This document shows, piece by piece, positions 8,187 through 16,045 of a DNA stretch of 64,000 nt. Source of the DNA: Clostridia bacterium (lineage in GTDB: Bacteria > Bacillota > Clostridia > Oscillospirales > Acutalibacteraceae); contig JAGADF010000016.1 in NCBI GenBank assembly GCA_017613735.1, forward strand, positions 1 to 64,000. The letters are read 5' to 3'. Position numbers and translations under genes: made by a program. Position 1 is the first letter of the stretch; each line of letters begins with the position of its first letter. Under the pieces are notes generated by a model that made no database searches, was not told the DNA's origin, and was given only the letters and a program-made list of their open reading frames with translations.

Positions 8187-9577
8187 GAGCAATAGCAAAC
8201 CGTTCCAAATGGCTTTTCGCGCTTATAGGCTTATTCCTTTTCGGTCTGTGTATTCTCGGTTACCGTTTCTTTACCAACGCCGAAGGCTGGACCGGAATGA
8301 AATACAACAAGCACCTTTTCGAAAGCGGAACTCTTGTAAGCGGCGGTAAAATCCTTGACCGCGAGGGCGTGCCGCTCGCCTATAACGAGGACGGCGCAAG
8401 ACGTTTCAACGACGACCGCGCAATCCGTATGTCAACTCTCCATACGATAGGCGACCTCGAAGGTTACATTTCAACCGGAATTCACGCAAGGTACAAATCC
8501 GTTCTCACGGGTTACAGCTATATTGACGGGCTTTACAACACCGTCGCAAACGGCAGCGGAAACGACATAACGCTTACAATAAGCGCCGAGCTCTGCGCAA
8601 CCGCTTATCGGGCGCTCGACGGCAGAAAGGGCGTTGTCGGGGTTTATAATTACAGAACCGGCGAGGTGCTCTGCTGCACAAGCGCTCCGTCCTTTGACAC
8701 GAGGAACAGACCTTCCGAGCAGGAGGTAAAGGAAAACGACAGCTACGAGGGCGTTTATATCGACCGCTTTGTTTCGGGCGAATACGTTCCCGGCTCGATT
8801 TTCAAAATTGTAACGGCGGCTGCGGCAATCGACAACATACCCGATATTTATTCCCAGACCTTTGAATGCGACGGCGAATACAACATAGGCGAGGGCATTG
8901 TAAAATGCAACGGCGTTCACGGTAAAATAAGCTTTGAAAAGGCGCTGAGCCATTCGTGCAACTGCGCTTTCGCACAGATAGCCGAACAGCTCGGCAATCA
9001 GAAGCTTCAGGAAGAAGCCGAAAAGCTCGGCTTTAACGACTCCTCCGCCGCGGGCGGGAATTACCTTAACTTTACGGGCAACAAAATCGACCTGTCAAAG
9101 GCGAAGAAGCTCGACCTCGGCTGGGCGGGCATAGGTCAGTACACGACAAAGGTAAATCCCTGCCGTTATCTGACTCTTGTCGGCGCTATTGCAAACGGCG
9201 GCGCGTCGCCGAAGCCCTATGTCGTAAGTAAAATCACAACGTCTTCGGGCATAAAGGTCTTTTCGCAGAAAACGAAGCTTATGGACGAATATATGTCGGG
9301 CGAAACGGCTTCAAAGCTTAAGAAAATGCTTCGCTTTGACGTTGAGGACGTCTACGGCGACTGGAGCTTCCCGAACCTTGAAATGTGCGGTAAAACAGGC
9401 ACTGCCGAGGTCGGCGGAGACAAGAGACCGCACGCGTGGTTCGTAGGTTTTTCCCAGAGAGAGGATTTGCCGCTGGCAGTAGTCGTTATAATCGAAAACG
9501 GCGGCTCGGGCAGCGGAAACGCAATACCCGTTGCGAACAGAGTAATGCAGGAAGCGAAAAAGCTTTACGAAAATTGA
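8183..9577 (+). CDS. Class B penicillin-binding protein (PBP2/PbpA-like transpeptidase)
   Basis: Cross-links peptidoglycan strands made by its SEDS partner. One N-terminal membrane anchor (about 10-28), a short pedestal (about 50-120) and a transpeptidase domain with all three catalytic motifs: SIFK at 205-208, SCN at 258-260 and KTGTAE from 404. At 464 residues it is short for class B PBPs and resembles actinobacterial PbpA. The ATG overlaps the SEDS stop by 4 bases. The operon context indicates a dedicated SEDS-PBP pair with an FHA adaptor. Ends at a strong terminator. Confidence 0.93.
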   Translation: MRAIANRSKWLFALIGLFLFGLCILGYRFFTNAEGWTGMKYNKHLFESGTLVSGGKILDREGVPLAYNEDGARRFNDDRAIRMSTLHTIGDLEGYISTGIHARYKSVLTGYSYIDGLYNTVANGSGNDITLTISAELCATAYRALDGRKGVVGVYNYRTGEVLCCTSAPSFDTRNRPSEQEVKENDSYEGVYIDRFVSGEYVPGSIFKIVTAAAAIDNIPDIYSQTFECDGEYNIGEGIVKCNGVHGKISFEKALSHSCNCAFAQIAEQLGNQKLQEEAEKLGFNDSSAAGGNYLNFTGNKIDLSKAKKLDLGWAGIGQYTTKVNPCRYLTLVGAIANGGASPKPYVVSKITTSSGIKVFSQKTKLMDEYMSGETASKLKKMLRFDVEDVYGDWSFPNLEMCGKTGTAEVGGDKRPHAWFVGFSQREDLPLAVVVIIENGGSGSGNAIPVANRVMQEAKKLYEN

Positions 9578-9592
9578 TTATCATAAAAAGAA

Positions 9593-9627
9593 ACAGACCG
9601 AAGGAAAACTCCTTCGGTCTGTTTTAT
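9593..9627 (+). terminator. Bidirectional terminator between pbp and flavodoxin
   Basis: Perfect 13-pair stem (9593-9605 with 9610-9622), 4-base loop, T-run on the right and A-run on the left, between two convergent genes. Confidence 0.93.
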
Positions 9628-9636
9628 TGTCTTTTC

Positions 9637-10110
9637 TCAGAATTTTTCGGCTAATTCCTTTAACTGCTCATCCGTAAACGAGCCGTTGAGCATAAAGCCG
9701 TCTGCTATTTCGCTGTCGGGCGCCGAGCCTTCGAGCTTTTTAGCGCTTTTTCCGAGTCCGCTTCCGCCCGATGTCGCGAAAAGAACTATCTTTTTGCCCG
9801 AAAAGTCGTAAGCCTCAAGAAACGAATTGATAACCGTCGGCGCGACGTACCACCAGACGGGATAGCCGATAAAAACCACATCATATTCGCTGACATCGAT
9901 GTCGCCTGTAACAATTTCGGGGTGCTTTGCGCCGAGTTTCATTTCCTTTGTCGAACGGGAAAGCGGATTCATGTAATTCAAATCCGACTTTGTATAAGGG
10001 ACGACGGGCTTGATTTCATAAATATCAAGTCCCGAAGCGGCGGCAAACGCCTTCGCCTTTTCGGCTGTCGTTCCCGTAGCGGAAAAATAAGCTACCAACT
10101 TTTTACTCAT
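9637..10110 (-). CDS. Flavodoxin family protein
   Basis: FMN-binding electron carrier or NAD(P)H-dependent reductase, 157 residues. The N-terminal phosphate loop is FSATGTTAEKAKAF, the flavodoxin (T/S)xTGxT pattern; further features are DVVFIGYPVWWYVAP and LFATSGGSGLG, found in the short IsiB/WrbA-like flavodoxins with a tryptophan pair over the flavin. AAAGGAG precedes the ATG. It follows the diaminopimelate dehydrogenase gene by 11 bases on the same strand and is probably co-transcribed, though a functional link is not obvious. Confidence 0.9.
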   Translation of the reverse strand: MSKKLVAYFSATGTTAEKAKAFAAASGLDIYEIKPVVPYTKSDLNYMNPLSRSTKEMKLGAKHPEIVTGDIDVSEYDVVFIGYPVWWYVAPTVINSFLEAYDFSGKKIVLFATSGGSGLGKSAKKLEGSAPDSEIADGFMLNGSFTDEQLKELAEKF

Positions 10111-10121
10111 ATTATTCTCCT

Positions 10122-11102
10122 TTACAGAATATGACTTCTGATTTCGTCACCCGAAAGAGGCGAAATATACGCGGGCGCAATATCGAATACGGTTTTTGCG
10201 CCGAAATTGCCCTCGCGGTTAAGACGGTAAACCGCCCTTGCGAAAGCTATAATAACCGAGCCCGTAAATTCGGGATTTGAATCGAGCTTAAGCGAGTATT
10301 CGATAACGTGGTTCACCCCGTCGCTCGTCTCGCCCGAATAGATAACGCTGCCGCCGTGGGGAAGGGTGCTGTGGTCGCGTTTCATTTCTTCCTCGGAAAT
10401 AAAATGAACAACCGTATCGTAATCCGCAAAGTAGTTCGGCATCGTCTTTATCTCATTTTCAATTCTCGCTTTGTCGGCTCCCTCTTCGGCTACTACGAAG
10501 CACTCTCTCGTGTGCTTCTGTCTTGTCGTAAGCTCGGGATTTTCGCCGTTCCTTACCTTTTCAAGAGCTTCGGGAACGGGGATTGTATACTGACGGCAGT
10601 CCTTAACTCCGTCAATTCTTCTTACCGCGTCGGAATGTCCCTGACTGACTCCCCTGCCCCAGAAGGTGTAGTCCTTTCCGTCGGGAAGAATCGAAGTCGC
10701 ATACAGTCTGTTGAGCGAAAACATACCGGGGTCCCAGCCGCAGGAGATTATTCCCGTCTTGCCGTTGCTCTTCGCAGCGGTATCGACATTTTTAAAATGC
10801 TCGGGCACTCTTGCGTGAGTGTCAAACGAATCAATTACGTTATAAAGAGAAGCGAATTTCGGCGTCATTTCGGGCAAATCAGTCGCGCTTCCGCCGCAGA
10901 TTACAAGAACGTCAATGTCCTCGTTGCCCTTTTCAAGCTCGCTTACGGTTTTGACCTCAACGCCGTCGGTTCTGATTTTGACCGAATCGGGAGAACGTCT
11001 TGTATAAACCGCCTTAAGAACCATATCGTCATTCTTTTTTACAGCCGCCTCAACGCCTCTTCCGAGATTGCCGTAGCCTAAAATACCGATTTTAATACTC
11101 AT
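10122..11102 (-). CDS. ddh: meso-Diaminopimelate D-dehydrogenase
   Basis: NADPH enzyme that makes meso-diaminopimelate directly from tetrahydrodipicolinate and ammonia, for lysine and peptidoglycan. The Rossmann motif GILGYGNLGRGVE stands at the N-terminus. Conserved Ddh stretches follow: VYTRRSPDSV, ISCGWDPGMFSLNR, FWGRGVSQGHSDAVRRI and PHGGSVI. I place the start at the ATG at 11100-11102, preceded by GGAGGAAAT, giving 326 residues as in other Ddh proteins; an upstream in-frame start at 11144 would add 14 unrelated residues. The enzyme uses free ammonium. A second DAP route (dapL/dapF) is encoded at 38.4-40.4 kb. Confidence 0.94.
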   Translation of the reverse strand: MSIKIGILGYGNLGRGVEAAVKKNDDMVLKAVYTRRSPDSVKIRTDGVEVKTVSELEKGNEDIDVLVICGGSATDLPEMTPKFASLYNVIDSFDTHARVPEHFKNVDTAAKSNGKTGIISCGWDPGMFSLNRLYATSILPDGKDYTFWGRGVSQGHSDAVRRIDGVKDCRQYTIPVPEALEKVRNGENPELTTRQKHTRECFVVAEEGADKARIENEIKTMPNYFADYDTVVHFISEEEMKRDHSTLPHGGSVIYSGETSDGVNHVIEYSLKLDSNPEFTGSVIIAFARAVYRLNREGNFGAKTVFDIAPAYISPLSGDEIRSHIL

Positions 11103-11153
11103 TTTATTTCCTCCGTTCCTTATGAACTTTAATGCTTTAATCAATTAAAAGTT

Positions 11154-11182
11154 ATTATAAATAATTTTATTCCTTTTTTCAA
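11154..11182 (-). promoter_or_regulatory. Promoter of ddh
   Basis: On the minus strand TTGAAA (11177-11182), 17 bases, TATAAT (11154-11159). The predicted start of transcription is about 45 bases before the ddh ATG. Confidence 0.8.
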
Positions 11183-11305
11183 TATTTTTGAAAAACTTTT
11201 TTTACACAATTTCAATTTGCCGTTTTTGTATATTTATTACATTGAAAACTCGGTTTATTATATGTTATCATTATTCACGGAAAAAATTAAATCGGAGGAA
11301 TGAAA

Positions 11306-12661
11306 ATGGCACAAACTAAAACTGCCGGCACGGTTGAAATATCAACAAAGCTCGGTAAAATCCGCGGCGTCGATACGGGCGACTGCATTGAATTCCGCGG
11401 CATAAGATACGCGACTGCCGAGCGTTTTAAAAAGGCTTTGCCCGTTACGAAATGGGCGGGCGTTTATGACGCGACCCGGTTCGGCGCGTGCTGCTATCAG
11501 CGCAGAGCCTTTACCGACGACTCGGTAACAAACCCGTTTTATCATAAGGAATTCCGCAAGGGACTTTCCTTCACTTACAGCGAGGACTGTCTGTTTATAA
11601 ATATCTGGAAACCGAAAACCGAGGGAAAATGTCCCGTTCTCGTTTACGTTCACGGCGGCTCGTTTACCGGCGGCAGCGGCGACGAAGGCCATATCAGAGG
11701 CAACGCGTTCGCAAAGGAAGGCGTTATGGTTGTAACTCTCAACTACCGTTTAGGTCCCTACGGCTTTGCCTGCCATCCCGATTTCACAACCGAGGACGGC
11801 GCCTGCGGCAACTTCGGTCTTTTCGACCAGGCTCTCGCTTTTAAATGGATTAAAGAAAATATTGCCGACTACGGCGGCGACGAGAACAACATTACACTTT
11901 CGGGTCAGTCAGCCGGCGCCATGAGCGTTGATATGCAGCTTTCCAATCCCGATATCGAGGGCATTTTCAGCGGCGCGATTCTCATAAGCGGCGCGGGACT
12001 CCAGAGATTTGTTTTAAAGCCTATTTCACCTGAAAAAGAGGGCAAAGAATTCTGGGAAAAGATTGCCCAAAAGGCAGGTCTCAGCTCGGTTGAAGGACTT
12101 CGCACGCTTGAACCCGACAAGCTTTTCACAGCCTGGGAAGAAGCGCAGAAAGAGGTTAAACTCGCTATTCGCTGCACTCTTCCGTGCTACGACGGTTATA
12201 TAGTCCGCAAGGGCGGCTATAACGAAAAGACAATCCCCGATATGCCCTATCTTATCGGCATTACGACCAACGATATGTTCCCCGCCATTCTTGAGCATAC
12301 GACAAAGAAATGGACAAAGTACGCCCAGCGCAATTTCAGAAACAAGTGCTTTGTATACAGCTTCGGCAGGGCTCTTCCCGGCGACGACATAGGCGCGTGG
12401 CACGCGGCTGACTTGCTTTATGCGTTCAAGACGCTTGATTTCAACTGGCGTGAATTCGAGCCGATTGACTACGAAATTTCGGATAAAATGTTCGCCTGCT
12501 ACAAAGCTTTCTGCGAAAATCAGAATCCGAACTGCCGTGAGGTTCCGCGCTGGGATTCGGGCATTGAAGCGCCTATGTATTTCGGCGACGTAACAGGCCC
12601 GAGAAAGCTTGAAACAAAGCTGTTCTTAAAGAATACGGTTAAACATAAGGGCCCGATTTAA
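11306..12661 (+). CDS. Type-B carboxylesterase
   Basis: Alpha/beta-hydrolase of the cholinesterase/carboxylesterase family, about 451 residues with no signal peptide, so cytoplasmic. Signature 2 (EDCLFINIWKP), the oxyanion segment VYVHGGSF and the nucleophile elbow LSGQSAGAMS (Ser202) are clear; the catalytic His is probably in GAWHAADL. The start is set at the second ATG (11306) because GGAGG lies 7 bases before it and would touch the first ATG at 11300. Family members cleave carboxylic esters of xenobiotics, acylglycerols or sugars; the substrate cannot be deduced. It stands alone between ddh (divergent) and a terminator. Confidence 0.92.
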   Translation: MAQTKTAGTVEISTKLGKIRGVDTGDCIEFRGIRYATAERFKKALPVTKWAGVYDATRFGACCYQRRAFTDDSVTNPFYHKEFRKGLSFTYSEDCLFINIWKPKTEGKCPVLVYVHGGSFTGGSGDEGHIRGNAFAKEGVMVVTLNYRLGPYGFACHPDFTTEDGACGNFGLFDQALAFKWIKENIADYGGDENNITLSGQSAGAMSVDMQLSNPDIEGIFSGAILISGAGLQRFVLKPISPEKEGKEFWEKIAQKAGLSSVEGLRTLEPDKLFTAWEEAQKEVKLAIRCTLPCYDGYIVRKGGYNEKTIPDMPYLIGITTNDMFPAILEHTTKKWTKYAQRNFRNKCFVYSFGRALPGDDIGAWHAADLLYAFKTLDFNWREFEPIDYEISDKMFACYKAFCENQNPNCREVPRWDSGIEAPMYFGDVTGPRKLETKLFLKNTVKHKGPI

Positions 12662-12673
12662 AAAACAAAAAAG

Positions 12674-12707
12674 AAGAGGAATTGGATTTCCAATTCCTCT
12701 TTTTTTA
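12674..12707 (+). terminator. Bidirectional terminator after the carboxylesterase
   Basis: Perfect 12-pair stem (12674-12685 with 12690-12701), 4-base loop, T-run on the right, A-run on the left; serves both convergent genes. Confidence 0.92.
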
Positions 12708-13676
12708 TTATTCGTTTTCTTCCCTGCCCAGAGTCGCTATCTGATTTTCGGCTCTCTTTTTTCTGAAAAGGCTGACAATAAACGGTACGCAGCCGACAAA
12801 TACGTAAAGATACAAAAGCCAGAGGTAACCGAAAAACCGACGCCTGAATTCGCGAAATGCCGGATCGAAATATTTTGTGGGCATTTCCTTCATCGCGTCC
12901 CAGAGCGTATATTCCGCAAGGGAAATCGGCGCGCGGAACAAAATCGCGTTGTTAACATAATGCGCCGCAAAGGTCATAAGAATCATTATTACAAGACTGA
13001 TTATGCCGCCTCTTATTGTAAGCTTGCCGCTGAAAAGACGGTATAAAAGAAGAGTCGCAAACGCCATTACAAGACCCGAAATAGCGGTAACGTAGCCGAA
13101 ATGACCGAGAAGGACTATACAAACCGCGCCTATGACCGAGCCTAAAACCGCGCCGAAAACGCCCAGAACGGACCTTTCCTTTTTGTCGACAAGCTTAAGC
13201 TGTTTTGAGCGTTCAACCGCGCTGCCGTAGCACTCGTCGCAGACCATCATATAGGTTCCGCCGATTTTCTGCGGAGAGGCGGAAATATCCCTGTTACAGC
13301 CGGGGCAGGCGTTTTTATAGCCGTTGTCCTTAAGAAACTGCGCGCCCGTTTTAAGCGAATCCATACAGTAACCTATAAACTTGTCCTTGCCCGAACACAT
13401 ACAGACCGTAATTTCAATGCCCTCTGCGTTAGGCTTGCAGTCACCTATACCGTCGACTCCGTTTCTTATATTGCGGCACTCTTCCGCAGTAACGCTTTCG
13501 CCGTCGGTCGACGCGAAAAAGCTGATTAACGGGGTGAACGGCGAAGTGCCGTTATTACCGTTAATAATAACATTGAACGAATCGAATTTGCCGTAGGCTA
13601 TGCCCTGCTTCGGAATGAACGTAAGTCCCGCCGTCGCGGACAGCTCTTCATATATTGCCTGAACATTTTTGTTCAT
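12708..13676 (-). CDS. Zinc-ribbon multi-pass membrane protein of unknown function
   Basis: I do not recognise a named family. The 322-residue protein has an N-terminal soluble half (1-120) with several scattered cysteines, a zinc-ribbon-like pair CPGC (124-127) and CDEC (146-149), then three or four membrane helices at about 170-192, 194-214, 220-242 and 285-308, and a basic C-terminus. The ATG follows GAGGTG. It has its own promoter and terminator and no operon partners. The ribbon probably binds one zinc ion and may mediate protein contact; this is inference. Confidence 0.75.
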   Translation of the reverse strand: MNKNVQAIYEELSATAGLTFIPKQGIAYGKFDSFNVIINGNNGTSPFTPLISFFASTDGESVTAEECRNIRNGVDGIGDCKPNAEGIEITVCMCSGKDKFIGYCMDSLKTGAQFLKDNGYKNACPGCNRDISASPQKIGGTYMMVCDECYGSAVERSKQLKLVDKKERSVLGVFGAVLGSVIGAVCIVLLGHFGYVTAISGLVMAFATLLLYRLFSGKLTIRGGIISLVIMILMTFAAHYVNNAILFRAPISLAEYTLWDAMKEMPTKYFDPAFREFRRRFFGYLWLLYLYVFVGCVPFIVSLFRKKRAENQIATLGREENE

Positions 13677-13699
13677 TGTCTCACCTCATTAGCCCGATT

Positions 13700-13728
13700 A
13701 TTATACTCTATATTCTTTAAAAAGTCCA
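13700..13728 (-). promoter_or_regulatory. Promoter of the zinc-ribbon membrane protein gene
   Basis: Minus strand TGGACT (13723-13728), 17 bases, TATAAT (13700-13705), 24 bases before the ATG. Confidence 0.65.
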
Positions 13729-13738
13729 TTGTAGAATG

Positions 13739-13767
13739 TTGAAATTTGTCGCGCGGTGGTCTATAAT
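13739..13767 (+). promoter_or_regulatory. Promoter of the GH31-lipoprotein operon
   Basis: TTGAAA (13739-13744), 17 bases, TATAAT (13762-13767). It lies back to back with the leftward promoter for the membrane protein gene. Confidence 0.8.
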
Positions 13768-13808
13768 ATTTTTGTATATTTTTAAGGCTTATGCCAATGA
13801 GGTAAAAT

Positions 13809-16040
13809 ATGAAATTCAGACATTTCTTCACAAAGACCGCACAGAACGACTTTTCCGTCCGCTACGAAGACGAAAAGGTTTCGGCAACGATTGATTTTAT
13901 TAACGATAAAACCCTTCGCGTCACCGTAATAAAAGGTGAAGGCGACCTTACCGAAACTTTTAACACGGTTAACGCCGCGCCTTTCTACAGGCCCGAAAAA
14001 AAGGATGAAAACACCTTTGTTCTCGGCGGTATTACGGTTAATATCAATCCCGAAAACCTTGTCATTTCTTATTATAAAGACGGTAAAAAGCTCTTTTCCG
14101 ACAGAAAACCGCTCGCATATAATTTCGGAAACGAATTCGGCGCGGGCGCGTTTCACTATGTTTCGAGAGAAAAGGACGAAAAAATCTTCGGCCTTGGCGA
14201 CAAGGGCGGCTCTATGAATAAAAACGGCAGGTCGTTCACCGTCGAAACAACCGACACAATGGGCTATAACGCCGAAACGAGCGACCCGCTTTATAAACAC
14301 GTTCCTTTTTATATCTGCGAAAATTCGGTCGGCTGTTACGGCATTTTCTACGACACCGCCGACACGTCATATATGGATTTCGGCAGGGAGCATAACAACT
14401 ATTACGAAACGTATAAATATTTCAGAACAGAAGGCGAAAGCCTTCGGTACTACGTCTTTTTCGGCACAAAGCTTGAGATTTTAAAGAGCTTTTGTTCCCT
14501 TACGGGCAAAAACGCCTTCCCACCGAAATGGAGCTTCGACTATAACGCGAGCACCATGGCTTATACCGACAGCGAAAACGCGTATAAAAAAATGCTTTCG
14601 TTTATTGAAAAGCTTAAGGAATGCGACCTTTCGTGCACGGGCTTTTATCTTTCGTCGGGCTATACGTCAATAGGCAATCAGCGCTGCGTTTTCAACTGGA
14701 ATTATGATAAATTCCCCTCCCCCGAAGAATTTGTAAAGGTGTTTAAAGACAACGGCATTGAGATTATTCCGAATATCAAGCCCGCGTTTCTTGAGTCGCA
14801 CCCTATGTATGAGGAGCTTAAAAGCAAGGGATTATTCATTAAAAATCCCGACGGCACGCCGTTTGTCACGCAGTTCTGGGACGGACTCGGCAGTTATCTT
14901 GATTTCACCAATCCCGAGGCGTTTTCATTCTGGAAAACTCAGGTCAGGGAAAAGCTTCTCGACCTCGGAATCGAAAGCACCTGGAACGATAATAACGAAT
15001 TTGACATAAGGGACGCGGACGCGCTCGCATTCAGCGGCGAAAAAGCCCATAGAATACGTCCGGCTCTTACTTTCCTTATGAACAAGGCTTCCTTTGAAGC
15101 GCAAAGGGAAAAATACCCCGAAAAGCGTCCGTTTCTTTCTACAAGAAGCGGCGGCATCGGCGTAAAAAGGATGGCTCAGACCTGGTCGGGCGACAATTTC
15201 ACGTCCTTTAACGACCTTAAATTCTGTCACAACATAGGTCTTACGATGAGCCTTTCGGGCTATTATTTCTACGGTCACGATTTAGGCGGTTTCGCGGGCG
15301 AAATGCCGTCGAGAGAGCTGCTTATACGCTGGCTCCAGCTCGGCGTATTCGAACCGAGGTTTACGATTCACTCGTGGAACGCGGACAAAAGCGCGACAAT
15401 GCCCTGGAGTTACCCCGACATTTTACCGTCCGTCAGAAGTATTTTTGCCGAAAGGAAGAGGCTGATTCCCTATCTCTACAACTGCGCGTACGAGGCGGTA
15501 ACAAGGGATTTGCCGATAAACGCGCCCGTTTATCTTTATTATGACGACGAGGAGCTTCCCGTTGATTCGCCCTCGTTTATGGTCGGCAGAAAAGTCCTCG
15601 CTTCCTGTATTCTCGAAGAGGGAAAGACAAGTCAGAACGTCTTTCTGCCGAAAGGGAACGACTGGTATCTCGGTAACAAAAAATACAGCGGCGGTTCGCA
15701 GGTCGCCGTTGATATTCCGACCGACTCCCCCGCCGCGTTTTTCGTAAAGGCGGGCTGCGTTCTGCCTACGGACGATGGAAAATACGGTTTCAGAAGCGAA
15801 AGCAGAACCGTTCTTACCGTCTATCCCGTCGAAAACGGCGAATTCGGGGATTTCTTCTTTGACGACGACGGAAAAACCTATGAATACGAAAACGGCAACT
15901 GCGTAAATCTTGAAATTAAGGTTGTCTGCGACAGCGAAAAGGTTACGGTAAGCTATAAAAACAACGGCAAGATGAGCTTTGAACCCGAATTCGTCCTCTG
16001 CAAAGGCGATAACAGAAAGCTCATTGTCAGCGAGGTCTGA
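13809..16040 (+). CDS. Glycoside hydrolase family 31 (alpha-glucosidase-like)
   Basis: Retaining alpha-glycosidase of 743 residues. An N-terminal beta-sandwich (about 1-235) precedes the barrel (about 236-570). The nucleophile is Asp394 in TWNDNNEFD and the acid/base is probably Asp462 in QTWSGDN; other GH31 hallmarks are GFYLSSGYTSI, FLSTRSGGIGVKRM and FEPRFTIHSWN. The C-terminal beta domains follow. No signal peptide, so it acts inside the cell on imported alpha-glucosides or alpha-xylosides. Most family members have a D-M-N-E active-site string; here it reads D-N-N-E, which may mark a subfamily. Co-transcribed with the lipoprotein gene 5 bases downstream. Confidence 0.93.
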   Translation: MKFRHFFTKTAQNDFSVRYEDEKVSATIDFINDKTLRVTVIKGEGDLTETFNTVNAAPFYRPEKKDENTFVLGGITVNINPENLVISYYKDGKKLFSDRKPLAYNFGNEFGAGAFHYVSREKDEKIFGLGDKGGSMNKNGRSFTVETTDTMGYNAETSDPLYKHVPFYICENSVGCYGIFYDTADTSYMDFGREHNNYYETYKYFRTEGESLRYYVFFGTKLEILKSFCSLTGKNAFPPKWSFDYNASTMAYTDSENAYKKMLSFIEKLKECDLSCTGFYLSSGYTSIGNQRCVFNWNYDKFPSPEEFVKVFKDNGIEIIPNIKPAFLESHPMYEELKSKGLFIKNPDGTPFVTQFWDGLGSYLDFTNPEAFSFWKTQVREKLLDLGIESTWNDNNEFDIRDADALAFSGEKAHRIRPALTFLMNKASFEAQREKYPEKRPFLSTRSGGIGVKRMAQTWSGDNFTSFNDLKFCHNIGLTMSLSGYYFYGHDLGGFAGEMPSRELLIRWLQLGVFEPRFTIHSWNADKSATMPWSYPDILPSVRSIFAERKRLIPYLYNCAYEAVTRDLPINAPVYLYYDDEELPVDSPSFMVGRKVLASCILEEGKTSQNVFLPKGNDWYLGNKKYSGGSQVAVDIPTDSPAAFFVKAGCVLPTDDGKYGFRSESRTVLTVYPVENGEFGDFFFDDDGKTYEYENGNCVNLEIKVVCDSEKVTVSYKNNGKMSFEPEFVLCKGDNRKLIVSEV

Positions 16041-16045
16041 TTTCC

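Noticed and set aside
10308..11081. Open frame of 257 codons on the plus strand
   Set aside because: It is fully antisense to ddh, whose protein is unmistakable; the antisense product has no recognisable domain or ribosome site.
13782..14300. Open frame of 172 codons on the minus strand near the GH31 start
   Set aside because: Antisense to GH31 and its promoter region; no supporting ribosome site.
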